A stretch of 64,000 nucleotides of DNA from Quillaja saponaria (GCA_029379385.1 CM055607.1:11842001-11906000), one strand, 5' to 3'. Positions 50,123-62,964 are shown, numbered from the stretch's first letter. Made by a program: numbers and translations. Notes: generated by a model from the sequence alone, not told the origin.

Positions 50123-52980
50123 AGTTTCTTCTTTTCCTCTATATTCTCAAACAGCAATTCTTCATAATATCACTTTGACTTCTCTCCTCCTATTGGATTT
50201 CTTCTTCTTGTCTTTCACTCAGCCATCAAATTTTATAAGAACATATCTTGTACTGAAAAGCACATAAAATTTCTGTTGTTTATAAATGTGTTTTGGTTTA
50301 GCTGGCTGATGACGGCAGCGTGTGAACTCATTGACAAGGTCAGGCAGGACAATATTGACAATTTCTGCATATTATACCAAGTTAATCTCCTCATAATCTC
50401 ATATATATATATATATGTCCAACAGGAAAATCTATAAGGACCACCCATTTCTTTAAGGCAAGTCTCTATTTAGTTATTTGTTCATTTTTCATTATTATGT
50501 TCAAAATTCAGAAATGATATTTTTCACACAGAATATGCTGAAGATTTTGGTATCTGACGCATGAGAATGGTAATCATACAGACAAAGTGCAAAATCTCTG
50601 CACCAAAATGCTACCTACCAATGTAAAAAAGAAAATGGTAACTTGTTATGATGGCATTTCTGTAAAATGCTAATTTTTTGTAAGGTAGAGGCGAGAATGG
50701 AAAGCAACAATCATAAGTGGGCGACAAAAACGCCTTTATCAAGGCCGGCATTATCGATGTTGTCCAAAAGAAAGCCTCTTTCAAATTCTTCTTACTTGCT
50801 TAATGTTTAAGTTCCACAATAATATAAAGAAATAGTTCCATAATTATGAAAGGGCCATTGTTTTGGTATTGTCCATTTCTAGGGTTTCAAAGGCTGAGCG
50901 AATGTGAGATTTTGAATGGAATTATTCACTCAAATAACAATTTTGAACAATATTTGAATACTAATGTACCTGCTTCCCAACTTATTATATGATTTAGGTA
51001 AAATTTGAATGATTGTTATAGCATTTATTTTTGGTTGGTGACTTGGTGGGGTTTCTGGGCTCAGTAATCAATGGCATTTGAGCATTCTGTGTACTGTCAA
51101 TCTGTCATGATTAAATGAAAGCCCATATTCAAAAAGAGCAAAGTAAACTTGACTGTCCTTGATGCTTGGCGATGATTAAAAAGCAAAGTCCCTTGCTTGG
51201 CACTTAGGGCATGCATGCTTGTTTACCTTTGTAATTATTGATTGCCCTTTTACACATTTCTAATTTTCTACCTATGTCTCTGTGTAAAAGGGAAAGGCAC
51301 TGTATTCCATCATACTCACGTTAATTGTACAACTAAGATTGTCTGTCTCACTCTCTTCCATGAAATTGCAACATGTGGCACCCATTGTTACGACCGTTTT
51401 TTGATCAAGAGTGAGTCGTTTCTTTTCTTAGGCTGCAAACTACATTGCATTAGACAGCTTTGGACTCTCAGCAATAATTTATTCCACCAATCATTCTTTA
51501 GTCTAAAAACACTTCATTTGCTTCTAGCAACAACTACCAGCTGGTCTCAAAATCCCAGAAACTGTGACTTGGTCACTCATGGGCATTACGTGTGGTTTCT
51601 AGATTATAAAGTCCCCCAAATTGTGACTTTCATGTATCCTTATCAAGGAGGGGAATAAAAGATAGAACTCTTTCAATGTAAAATCTGAAATCAATTGTAT
51701 TCTGAGGGTTAAATTTCAACCATGATTGATTTTAATGTTTATATGAGCTATGAATTTTACAGTAGCTTATTTTCCTTAAAATTGATAATTTTATGAAAAA
51801 ATAAATAAATTTGCATATACTTAGTCCCCGTAGTAACGGTACCGGGTTAAGTCCAACCAATCATTTAGGGTTCAACCCTTAGCAATGAGTATGACAAATG
51901 TGATAAAGTCAAGTCACGGGTTAAACTCCATCCCCATGAAAGGGATTTGGATTCTCTCTGGTACCGGAGAGGATTCTTTCCCATGTAAGAGTTCTCTTTT
52001 TTTTTCCTTCCAAAGTGCATTTAACTCCAAAAAAAATTTAGCCCTTGGATCAGGAATAATCATTCTCTTGTTCTTGAAGAACAGGAGAGGATGCAGATCC
52101 TCATTAAGGATAGCTTGAGATGACACAAGGACAGGTTGAATCACAGCTTTGGACTCTGTGAAACTGGCAACAGCATAATTACATCCCTACACTCATCTTT
52201 GTACATTCTTCGTCTTCCACTGCAGATTGGTAAAGGGGGCACATCCTGTTCTAAAGTTGCTTAAAACACCAAATAACTCAGCTTCATTGAACGAGTAATG
52301 GATTTTTAGTAAAAATATGAAAATAGAAACACTTGAGACAATAAACAGATATAGAGATAGAGAGGATATTATATAGTTACAACTTACATGGAAGTGGGTC
52401 AAGCAGTGAAGCTATGGGTTCTGTTTAAATGGTGGAAGAAGGAAACATGAAGGAAGAGATGGACGATCACTAGGGGCAATAAAAGATTAAAATTTTAGCT
52501 AAAGGGCTGTACTGTATATCTAAAAGATTACTATATATATAATGGTTCTGGAGATTTGGCTGGGAGACACCAGCAATTTCAATTGTGTAATTTTAGAGGA
52601 AGAGAAATTGAACTGTAGTTTGAGAAAGACAATAGTAATTAATCATCTAGTTATATAATGGCTTATGAGTCTGCTTGTCTGCTTGTCTTAAACTGAAAAC
52701 TATAGAGAGAGTGAAATCAAAGTAGGTCACCTTGAATATCTTTAATTAATCTGAATTACGAGTGAAGTTATGAACAACGATAACCAAATGTCAAAGACAT
52801 ATAATCACATTCTTCCCCAAACAAATATTATGATATAAAAACCGAGGAAAGTAAAGGCTAAGAAGTACTTGTTTAGCAACTGCTTGAATTTGAAATATAA
52901 AGTAGCTAGGCAATTGCAGTCCATGCAGCATTTTCTCTTGTAATTGTATGTTGGGATGGAAGATTACATAGTTTAAGCTA
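50123..52980. other. Intergenic sequence, no protein gene recognised
   Basis: 50123-50250 is the probable leader and promoter of the PLP-protein gene. An (AT)n run of about 20 bp lies near 50399-50417. The rest has only short open frames. The part close to 52980 would be the 3' part of the MIR399 primary transcript. Confidence 0.45.
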
Positions 52981-53098
52981 AAGCAGTCACAGGGCAACTC
53001 TCCTTTGGCAAGAAGCTAAAGAATTATAGCCATGACCCACGGCAGTCCATCATTCCCAGTTTCCTGCCAACCAAGAGATGCCCCACGACTGATTTGCT
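52981..53098 (-). ncRNA. MIR399: MIR399 precursor hairpin
   Basis: miR399 is induced by phosphate starvation and silences PHO2, an E2 ubiquitin conjugase that limits phosphate uptake and transport. The minus strand reads TGCCAAAGGAGAGTTGCCCTG at 53010-52990, the mature sequence known for miR399b/c-type members. It sits on the 3' arm as in all MIR399 genes. The 5' arm (about 53098-53063) contains CAGTCGTGGGGCATCTCTTGG then TTGGCAGG, which pairs with the arm CAGTCACAGGGCAACTCTCC then TTTGGCAAG, with few mismatches and one bulge. The pairing extends below the duplex (AAGCAAATCAGTC with GACTGCTT). The loop is about 50 nt. Star strand about 53084-53064. I am confident of identity; which member it is cannot be told. 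Confidence 0.93.
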
Positions 53099-53159
53099 TA
53101 TTGAACAAATTTCTGTGGCCGCTTCTGCATCAAACACCTGATGCATTCACTGTTTGACA

Positions 53160-53257
53160 TTCCATGAGCATTATAAGCACTTCAAATTTGGGCAATGGAG
53201 ATGGAATAAACCATAACCAAAGGCATATGCTTGCTCTGGTTTATGCTGTGAATATCC
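53160..53257 (-). promoter_or_regulatory. Proximal promoter of MIR399 with two P1BS sites
   Basis: PHR1-type MYB factors bind P1BS (GNATATNC) in phosphate-starvation promoters, MIR399 genes included. Two matches lie 125-160 bp before the hairpin: GCATATGC (53223-53230) and GAATATCC (53250-53257), 27 bp apart. A TATA-like TTATAATG (minus strand, near 53169-53177) lies between them and the hairpin. A third P1BS match, GAATATTC, is at 54242-54249. Confidence 0.6.
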
Positions 53258-54846
53258 CTCACTCCATGTCTAGACTTACTTTATTCTCTTCTGAAAGTCT
53301 TGAAAAATCTCTGTCAAAGAAAATAAGATTCTTTCTTTCTCTCTCCTGATCATCCATGCTTTGAAGGAGAGAAATGGAAAAAATTGATGAAAGTAGATGC
53401 CTCTCTGTAGCATGAAGATCGCTGGATAACAACGGCTAGATGTAGCAGAGCATATGTTCATGTCATATTCTGAACCTTTTATGTTACTTTAGATGTTGGC
53501 TTTTCGGTGTTTCTAAGTACAACGATTAGCCTTTTATAATGTTTTTAGTGCATATCTGTGTGTATTTTGGTATTTTGGATACAAATCAAACCTAATAGAC
53601 CTGTTTACTTGAACTCTCAAAATGAATTTAGCTGTAATCATGTCTAGGCAGCAATTTCACTAGTATACCTTTCAATTCTGACTAATGCTACTTTCTCAAA
53701 ATCCAGCATTAGTCGGTAGCAACAGCTATAATGGTTATTATATTTAACTCAGTTTTCTCTCTTTATGGAAACATATGTACAACTAAGAAAGCACGAACTT
53801 AAGGCTACATGCCGGGCAGACAGCACTCTTCTAGTCATAGTGGCATGTATAATCACTACCAATGTGGTTAAGTTCAGCAAAATGACGTCTTCTTTTATGC
53901 CTTTATTCTCTCAAATGACTAAATTGTGTTGATGAACAAATAAGTTCCCATTATGTTAGGGATCCATGTCACAGAAAAATAGAGATGAACCAAGGTTGTA
54001 TCAACCAACAAGGAAGCGTGAGTGAAGCAACTAATTAACTAGACAAACTTAGGAAAACATTTTTTGAATTCAAAACTAGATTCTTGCTTCTGGAGGGTAA
54101 GACTATAAGCAATTGCTCATTTTTAGACTGAATAAGGTGTGTTTACTACCAGGTTTGGTTGAACTTTGTCAGCCAACCCAAGCATATCTCCTTTATTTTT
54201 GACATCTGCCACATTCATTAAGAGTGTTTAAAACAAGTTCTGAATATTCACTAGATCAACAACATCAACGGCAAGAACAAGAACCAGGATGAGATCATCA
54301 GTCTCACTTCTTGGAATGAGAAACTCTGCTACAAAATCTTTTTTCCCATGTACCTGTATCAGGAAAATGAACAAATAAACAAAAGGAAGTGTAAAATCTA
54401 TTAGAAACAATGTGAGAATGTGTATACTTAATTACTTTCCAAGCATCATAACAGTAGTTTCGGGGTTAGTCTCCTTGGGGATCGATAAAAAGTTGATCTA
54501 TCAACTACTCTCAATACATTCACCCACACCCAGAACCTTGTAATTTTGACTAACCACCCCTACCAACTTGACATTCCTCCATGATAATGCCAAATGTACA
54601 AGATAACACTATGCATGCAGTACTGTTCCAAAGAAATTCCAGCTGTAACATGTCTTGGCCTAAAGCTCAATGGCTAGTGTAGCACAACGCCAATATATTA
54701 GAGCTTGTGTTGGCTGTTTCGGTCTCAGACTCTGTATGGGCCCATGGCCCTTGGCCGCTCAAGCTGTAGCCCATGCGGTTTTGCTGGGATCTGAGAAGCC
54801 AGCCTAGTGAGGCTTTTGGACCACTACGGCCTATGTCACAGTGGTC
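53258..54846. other. Intergenic sequence, no gene recognised
   Basis: Contains a distal P1BS match (54242-54249) but no protein gene. The 54660-54846 stretch is GC-richer without known similarity. Confidence 0.45.
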
Positions 54847-56032
54847 CACTACAAGAAAATACAACATCTGCATCTGCATTATTGCAGACACAAATGACGC
54901 AGACACAGATAAGTCATATATGAGTCTGCAATGCTATTTTTTGCGTCTGCAGACATGCAAGCTCTGATAAATATTAAAAAACATTTACCTAAAGACGTGG
55001 ATGCTCTTAAAGCAGACGCATAAAATAATTAATTTTCCCGCCATGTTAGGTGATTGTATCTGCATTTGCATGTTTAGTTTTTGAGTCTGCATTTGCAGAC
55101 GCAGATAAGATCATTTAGAGTTTTTTTTCAGAGAAATTATTTGTGTCTGAGTTTTTTATTTGCATATGTTGTATGCAAACTCAGATAATCTGTGTCTGTC
55201 ACTTAAAGTATATGTGTCTACAATGGCAGATACATATATTTTTTCTCAAATTAAAATCTAGCATGCGCATTTCATCTCTTTCTTCATTCTTTTCCGTTTC
55301 TACATGTGCGCCCACCCTCCCCCTACCCCTGCAATAGCTGGGAGCACTTTGTATACCGGATAAGCACTTTTTTTTCTCGCTGTCGATATTGATTCTTGCC
55401 GCCAAGGTATGTTTCCTTTGCCATTATTTTCATTTTTCAGTAGTGGATTGCCAGTTTTTTTTTTCTTTCATTGCTTGATTCTGATACAAAATTTACCATC
55501 CCTTTCTACTTGCCAAGTTTGCTTGCCAAAGAAGGCGATACCCAAATCACAATTTCTGAAATAGATTGCAAGTGGGGCTTCTAAAATTCAAAAGGTATAG
55601 ATTGAAGTCATTTTTGCCTGTATGATTTATGCGTATGTGTATGGATGTGGTCATTGGGTCATGTTCTCTTCTGCATTTATCAATTGGGTTATCTTTGTTT
55701 TGTGATCAATTAGTTGGAAGTCTGAAATTAGAGCTTAGTATGGCACCAAATTGAATTATGCTTGTGTTCTCTTTCATTTTCTCTCATTTGGGCATGTTTT
55801 ATATCTAACTATATTCAAATTTCTTGATGCCTGTTCCTAGGTTTTGTTTCTTTCGTGTTATAGAGCATTAACATATATCTTTTTGTCCATATGATCTGTC
55901 TTTTATATGTTGTCCTTTCATCCTCGGCCTCTCTTACTTGTGTGGAGATTTTATAGTTCACACATTTAGCAAGCCATAAAGTCTGGTTGCTTTCCCATTG
56001 GTATGTGCTACTATCGATTTAAATCTTATGAG

Positions 56033-56033
<1 letters not shown>

Positions 56034-56070
<37 letters not shown>
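56034..56070. repeat. (TA)n microsatellite inside the CACTA element
   Basis: An uninterrupted TA run of about 37 bp. Confidence 0.9.
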
Positions 56071-56071
<1 letters not shown>

Positions 56072-57610
56072 CACTAAGTGGGTTGAAATTAAGACAAAGA
56101 ATTAAGTGCAGGAATTAGATAAATATAAGAAAATATAGGCGGTGAAGGAAAGTGAAAGCTAAGAGTTGTGTCGATGGAAGGAGTTATTTCCTTCAATTAT
56201 TGTATAACCGAGTGAGAAGTAAAGGAAAGTCTGAAAGAAGCTTTTTTTCTTGGAAAAACAGAAGTTGTAGAAAGGATTTAGGGGTGTTAGTTTGAAATAA
56301 AAGAGTGTCAAATTGAAGATGCATGACAAGGCAACAAGGGTCTTTGGGAGAATTGCCGCAAATTGGAAGAACTGAGTGGGAATTAGAGATTTACTAGTTT
56401 CTACAATCAGAAAGCAAGAAAAGAAATGGATAATCAGAAGATAAAGTTAGAAATTGAAAGATAAAACTCAATAGCCTAACGGAAGAGCAAATTAAATCAA
56501 AGGAGGTGATGTTGGCAGTTGGTTGCTTGGAAAACAGGCAAGTAATTGTCTGCTTCTTAAACTGTGCGAGGTGATATCAAATTTTATGTCTTCAAATCCT
56601 CCTTAAATCTGCAAGTTTCTGTTCAAATAATTACTTGTTAATAGATGGTTAAGGTATACAACATGTTTTAATGTTGAATTAATGGTATGTAAAGTGATCA
56701 TCCTAAGTACTTTGGTACTATGTTAGCCTAAATTGGGACGCCTAGTTAGAGGGGTTCCCTCAGTAAGTCATGATTTGTCTAGCCCTAATCAGGCTTAAGG
56801 TTTCCTATTGTGCAGTTATACATCAAAGCTATTAAGCATCTGCATAAAATTTGAATTCCATTTATGCCAATTTGACAAAGTGTACACCATGTTCTTTTCC
56901 AAGATGTGCAGCTTCACTTGTTAAGACTTTTATCTCATATTTGTTAAACTTAATGGTATATAGTAAATTAAAAAAGAAGACACTAAAGGAAAGTATGATT
57001 TTGTATGTGTATGTGTAATATTGCAAGTATGTATTTTGACCCTTAGTAAACAATATGATATAGAGCTTGAAGCTGTGTTCTAGTTAGTATAGAGGAATTT
57101 GTTTGTGTATGTAGTATTGTTGGGTGGGCTCCCAGATTTGATCCCACAGAATTGGTGAGAGTTCTTGTGTGACAAGTGGGCAAGCTCTGACTTCCACGAT
57201 GGCCGTGAATAAGCAAGTGGGTGATAAGCATATTCACAATGCTTCTGGCTTCGTCAACACAGTTGTTCACCAAAAGTGACCAGTTAATAATAATTTATTT
57301 AATAAATATTAGTTATAAATTTGTATCATAACATTTTTAACTAATATTGTTTTAAAAATTTTGTACAGAGCAAGAGTTAGGTCGACAACCTACAGTTATT
57401 AAGGTTTTCGACTGCACTCCCAAGAAAAAGTCTGGTATAAGAATGAACCAACATTTTACATTTTACCTAGTTGTTATTACTTTTTACGTACATAAATTGT
57501 CTTCATTTGCTAGACAAGTTTAAGGTGTTAAAGGCAACGGAGCTATAGGGCAACCAAGTACAAGGCAACAGGAAAGTGCTGATAGACCTGTTGCACCTAC
57601 TGAGGCCCTC

Positions 57611-57868
57611 GTGAGAGACCCAGCTCTCTTCGTGAAGCTAGCAGGCGGCAAAGAGGAATTACTCATCTACGGCTTCGAGGGTTATATCAACTCCCAGCAA
57701 GTAATGGATGAAGTTGCGGGTCCACAAGCTTCTGTTACATCTCCATTTCCTGTAGGATTCACTCTAGAGCAGATGAAGCTTGTACATGAGTTAATTAGGA
57801 GAAAGCTAGGGTACATCCATCACCTCCGACACAGCCACCTCAATCATCTTCGGTACGTATTATTTTAA
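57611..57868 (+). CDS. Open frame inside the CACTA element, function unknown
   Basis: 85 codons, reading FVKLAGGKEELLIYGFEGYI, a middle part, then FTLEQMKLVHELIRRKLGYI. The nucleotide sequence recurs at 63558-63870 with a 1-base difference after GGK that changes the frame, so the true frame of the ancestor is unclear. It is probably a piece of a CACTA-encoded protein exon: the sequence after it has a donor-like GTACGTATT. Not a confident gene. Confidence 0.3.
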   Translation: MRDPALFVKLAGGKEELLIYGFEGYINSQQVMDEVAGPQASVTSPFPVGFTLEQMKLVHELIRRKLGYIHHLRHSHLNHLRYVLF

Positions 57869-57919
57869 TTTTATTTTTTTAATGCAAAAGTTTTAGTTTA
57901 TTTTTATTTACATGCAAAA

Positions 57920-58590
57920 ACATGCCAAGTTTGGTTCGGGGGAAAAACGGTTAAAAACTATTCCATTTAGAATTCTGGGAGTATTAGAATGATCAGTAGG
58001 GACTGAATAAGACTTATAGGAAAAGCCAAAAATTCATTTGGATCAACGGTTAGGATTTTAGGAAAAAAAATTTGAGTTTTAAGTCAAAAATTTACAAAGT
58101 TTGGGTTTGGGGGGCAAAATAAAATACTAGTCCATTTAGGATTCTGGGAGTACCGGAAAGACCGTGGAGACAAATAAGACTTGTAAGAAAATTCAAAAAT
58201 ATATTTGGATCAACGGTTAGGATTTTAGGGAAAAAAATTGAATTTATAAGTCAAAACTTGCCAAGTTTGGATTTCAGGGGGCAAAATGGTCAAAAATTAG
58301 TTCATTTAAGATTTCTAGAGTACCAGCATGACCTTGGTTACGAATAAGACTTGTAAAACGGAAAAAATTTATTTGAAAAAATTTATTTGAATCAATGGTT
58401 AAGATTTTAACTCAAAATTTGAGTTTCCAAGTCAAAATTTTGCCAAGTTTAGGTTCGAAGGGCAAAACAGTCAAATATTAGTCCGTTTGATTCCAGGAAT
58501 ACCAACACGACCATAAGTACAAATAAGACCTGCAGCAACAAACGGAAATAAAATATATATACTTTTGAAAATTTTACTTAATTTGTCAAA
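57920..58590. repeat. About four tandem repeats of 166-182 bp
   Basis: The landmark 'gccaagtttgg' or a close variant occurs at 57923, 58094, 58260 and 58442. Each unit also has 'ttctgggagtacc', 'aataagacttgtaa', 'tttggatcaacggttaggatttta' and 'gagttt..aagtcaaaa'. Spacings are about 171, 166 and 182 bp and the units are clearly diverged. The first unit is also present after 63930 in the second CACTA-related piece. Confidence 0.8.
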
Positions 58591-59716
58591 GTTAATTAAT
58601 TAGAGTTTTAATTTATATGCATATTAATTTATAAATGTATATAACTTATAACATATTTATTTTGATTATTTCAAGTTCCACCTCCTACATCCATGCCTTC
58701 GCACCTATGTTAGGCTAACGGAGAAGTTGAAGATGATCACAAAGACTAACAATTTGGAGATGAGGCTGATATTTAGATTTATATATTTTACTTTCATTTA
58801 TTATTTATTGTAAATAATATTGTTACAATATATCGATGATTTTAATTTTTTAATTTTGTATTTATATAAAATTTAGATTTAAATAAAAATATTCTTTTGA
58901 AGCTGGTATTTATAGGTATAAAAGTAAAGATTAAAAAAATTTAGTCTTTATTGCGTCTGCAGGACAGAGACGCAGATAATTTACAAAAATTATAAAACAA
59001 TCTTCTTTTGTTTTATTGTGTTTGCATTTCACCATCTGGTACCCTAATTATTGGCAGCTATATTTTGAGTCTGTGATGCAGAAGCAGAAAATTTTATCTG
59101 AGTCTAGTCTTACTGCGTCTACTTTTCTGTATCTGTGTACTGATTTTGACTTTATGTGTCTGCATTTGGCAAACACAAATAATACTTTTCCTTGTAGTGT
59201 CCTAATGTTTTTTTCAATTTTGCCCTTCTTCTTGTCCAATAATTACCACTTTGTCCTATCCAAACAGCCTAAATTGCCTTCCCTCTTTTTCCTTTATTCT
59301 CACTATGTCCCTGACCCATATTTGAAAAGTCAAGCCATTGGCAAGTCCTACAGTCCAAAATTTTGAATTTTTTTTTCCTTTGCTGCCCAACAGTAAAATG
59401 ACTTTTTAAATTTTTTTCTTATTCCTATCTCTATAAACTCCTCAATTCATTTTCTCAATTTCACACCATTCTCAAATTATTCCATATTTTTCGAAAGTTT
59501 TCTTTCTCTCTAATTTTTTAGTTTTTGATTTATATTTACAATTTTTTCTTCACCTATTTGAAGAAAAATTCTCAATATTGTCAAGGTATGATAATTTTAT
59601 TCCCTATTCATTATTATAACTTATTTAAATTGTGTTATTTATAAATTATTAATATACAATTTTGATTTGTTTTATTTTATTTTGAAAATTAACTTTCAGT
59701 AAATTTAATTGCAAGT

Positions 59717-60873
59717 ATGACATCACCATATGATAATGCAAATAATACTGAGTTGTTGCAGCACATGCTGCTTGATACATTGCACCTTGTAGAAACTTAC
59801 AACAAACAGGGCTCAAGTAGGTAGAAGAAGTTTTAAACGGTAATCCTATTCGTTGTAATGAGAATTTTAGAATACAGATGTCATGCTTCTTGAGATTCTG
59901 CCAAATTCTTGAATAAAGATATCAACTGAAGCCAACAAAAATATATTCAAATTAAAGAAATGGTTGCTATTTTTTTGTATTTAGTAGGAAAAGGAGTTTC
60001 TAATCGAACATTACAAGAAAGGATGCAACACTTTGGAGTGATAGTACATAAGCTATTTAAGCATGTAGTATAACATAGTGTCCTGTTGTTAGCCATTGAC
60101 ATTATTACGCCAGTTGATTCTGAATTCAACTTTATTCTAACAGAAATAAGAGACTATTGGTGTCATAGACGTTACTCATTTAATGTGTTATGTTCTATCT
60201 AATAGACAAGCAGAATTCGTTAGACGAAAAGGATACGCAACGCAAAATGTGATGGTGGCATGTGACTTCAATTTGTATTTCACTTATGTTTTAGCAGGAT
60301 GGGCAAGTACCACCCCACGATAGCCGAATACTAAGAGATGCTTTGGATAGTTTTTCATCAAATTTTTCATAACCACCTCTAGGTAGATATTATTTAATTG
60401 ATTCAGGATATGACATGACATATGAATTTATACCACAATACAAATGTGAAAGATATCATCTTTCACACTTGCAAGACACCGCACATATTCCAAATAATGA
60501 AAGAAAATTTTCAATTATCATAATTCAAGTTTAAGGTGTGCAATTGAAAGAGTGTTCGGAATTTAGAAAAAAAACTTTTGTCATCTTACGAGACATGCCC
60601 ACATATTCCTTCAAACAACAAGTAAATATCATAGTTGCTATCATGACTGTGCATAACTTTATTAGAAGAAAAGCTTATTGTGATTTATAGTTTCAACTTT
60701 ATGATAATGATCTTGATCTTTTGCCAGATTATTTACGAGATAAGTATCTTAGAGAATGAAAAATTCGAAGACGTATACTACATGAATATCCACCGAATTC
60801 TTCACATCCAGGCTCAATGGGAGATGTCTGTGATAGTATAAAAGATTATCTTATTATAGCTGGTCGTTGTTGA
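59717..60873 (+). pseudogene. PIF/Harbinger-type transposase, degenerate
   Basis: Plant HARBI1/ALP1-like DDE transposase pieces occur in order across frames: TLQERMQHFG near 60012, RKGYATQNVMVACDFNLYFTYV and LAGW near 60220-60303, DGQVPPHDSRILRDAL near 60300-60350, YYLIDSGYDMTYEFIPQYKCERYHLSH near 60390-60465 (reported here as key residues YLIDSGY and ERYHLS), CAIERVFGI near 60540, and AVHNFIRRKAY near 60645. Stops and shifts separate them. A TATA-type CTCTATAAACTCCTC lies near 59429-59443, about 280 bp before the ATG at 59717. Terminal inverted repeats were not identified. This is an inactive copy. Confidence 0.75.
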
Positions 60874-62964
60874 ATTTTTAGTTTAAGATATTTATTAGTC
60901 TAATTTTGTAATTTTTAAAGGTAGGTGTCATTTTAATTTCAGTTTTATTTTTTAATTATTGCTCTTTTTTTGTAACATGTAATGATAATTGTTAATACAA
61001 TTTAAGTTCTATTTATTAATTATGTTATTTACAATAAAAAGTTATTTAACTTTAATTATAATTAATTTTAATTAAAAATTAAAAGTTAATACAAATTAGT
61101 TTAATTTCAACTAAAAATCAAAATTTGTATAAAAAATTAAGTTTAATTGCAATTAAGAATTAAAACTGAATAGAAATCAGTTAATTTCTAATATAGCAAA
61201 AGTATAATTTTGTACATAAGAGTTAAAACTACTTTTCAGTCTATGATTACAAATCATAATTTTAAACAATTCAAATTGAAATAATGGTTCAGATAATAAT
61301 TTCCGAAAACACCATCGTCTTTTTGTTGTTGGCATGCTAACAATTGAAATGGAAAGCAACGGCCGGCTCAAGCCTGGTTCATACAAAACGCTAGCACCAA
61401 ATTAGGACAAGCTTTTTCTGGGACGCTCTTCCCAACTTGAACAAAATCCAAAGGCTATTTCTCAAGCTATGATTGATCTCGTTTGTCATTACCAGTTAAA
61501 TTACAAAATCAAATGGCAAAATATATATGGGAATTTTCCACGTGCCCATGATTCAAATCAAATCAATATATCAAACCCAATTTGAAAAAACTTTTCTATT
61601 CGTTTTTCTCGTTTGTGTTCATTGAATGTTTGTGTTAGGAATGCATAACATTGGTCTGATTTATAAGAAATTTAATTCAATTAGCTTTCAATTGGTTTCA
61701 ATTAAATTATATTAATATAATTATTTATTTCAAACACTATAAAATGATTTATAACGAAATATTTTAAATTAATTTCTTTTATAGATTTGATCCAAACACA
61801 CTTAAAAATTTTCACAAACCCATAAATAAACAAATAAATAAAAAGAGACCAAATTAGATAAAAGTGAAATTGATAATAGAAATTACAAAAATTTTAAGGA
61901 TAAATTAACATAGCAAACAAAGTAAGCGACATATTGGTTCAAGAACCGTGTGACATGTTTGTGACTTCAGTGGTAACAGTCTATTTTCTCCAATATCGGT
62001 AATGTCTTTGGCTTTTGATTCTTAGAAGATATTAAAAGCGGTATTTTTTTCTTTTTTAATACTCTGATTTCGTGTTGAAAATTCTTCTCGATCTCATTAA
62101 TTCTTTAGGTAGCTTCCCTTTCTATGTTAATTTCAAATTACTTTGTAATTTCATTAATTCGATTTATAATTGTCTTTAATTATAAATTCATGGATTTTCT
62201 TCTTGGATGTGGATGGAGATGTGGGTTAATTTTGATTTTATTCGAATGGCAATGTCTGAGCCGTTTCATTCCATCTTTTAACTAACATTTTAAGGTTGTT
62301 TGTTATGGGATTTTATAGTCTTAACAGGTCAAACAGTTCTTCTATTTTAATTAATTAGTTGTTCTAGTTTTTGTGTCTTTTATGTTTAGAATTTACTACA
62401 AGGTTAAATTTATGATTTTTGAAAGTCTTTATCTATGAATAAATTTTTTTTTTCTCTCCTTCTGCTTCATCTTTCATTGAATTTTATTTTAAGAGAGCTT
62501 TGATACACTCATTTGAAGCATTTTGGTATTCTTTTATGCGTGTGCATCATTGTTGCTTTTTGACCAAAAAATAATAATATTTTAAGTGGTCATGTTTTTT
62601 TCCTTTTCAAGTGTTTGTGAGAAGAATTTTGTTTTTAGGAGTGTTTGTTTTTTATTAAAGAAAAAAAAAAGGTGGGGTGGATGAGTTGAGATAAAAGAAA
62701 CGAATTGCAGGTAAGAGGGTATAGGCAGAATGGAGAAGATGAAAAAAAATATTTTTTAATTAAATTTTTTATATTTTTATTTTTCAACTTAAGTCACGTG
62801 TTATTTTTTATTTTTTTGTGTGTATGTTAAATGGAAGGAATGTCATACTCATGTTAGCCACGTCGTCATCCTCTATTCACTTCTATAAGGTTAAAATTGA
62901 CAAGGAGCTAACTTATATTGTGTGATTTGTAAACGAATTATCATTCATATTATAAATACTAAAA
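60874..62964. other. AT-rich intergenic sequence, no gene recognised
   Basis: Low-complexity AT-rich blocks near 61020-61180 and 62740-62820. Nothing coding or structured was recognised. Confidence 0.45.

Larger units (their letters stand above)
54847..59199. mobile_element. CACTA (En/Spm-type) DNA transposon, probably non-autonomous
   Basis: It starts CACTACAAGAAAATAC (54847) and ends TTTTCCTTGTAGTG (59199), inverted CACTA-type termini. Both ends hold many copies of a GTCTGCA / TGCAGAC / GACGCAGA motif in either orientation (54870-55260 and 58955-59180), the subterminal repeat array expected of CACTA elements. The length is 4353 bp. No clear transposase is seen: only an 85-codon frame (57611-57868) and tandem repeats (57920-58590). 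The flanking trinucleotides (GTC left, TCC right) do not match, so a 3-bp target duplication is not confirmed. Confidence 0.85.

Noticed and set aside
51820..51900. tRNA-like string with GGTTCAACCC-type sequence
   Set aside because: No acceptor stem or anticodon arm could be paired around it.
57043..57273. 76-codon minus-strand frame inside the CACTA element
   Set aside because: No similarity, and it is not conserved in the second copy as far as the window shows.
54841..59205. Three-base target duplication for the CACTA element
   Set aside because: Left flank GTC and right flank TCC differ, so I do not claim a target-site duplication.
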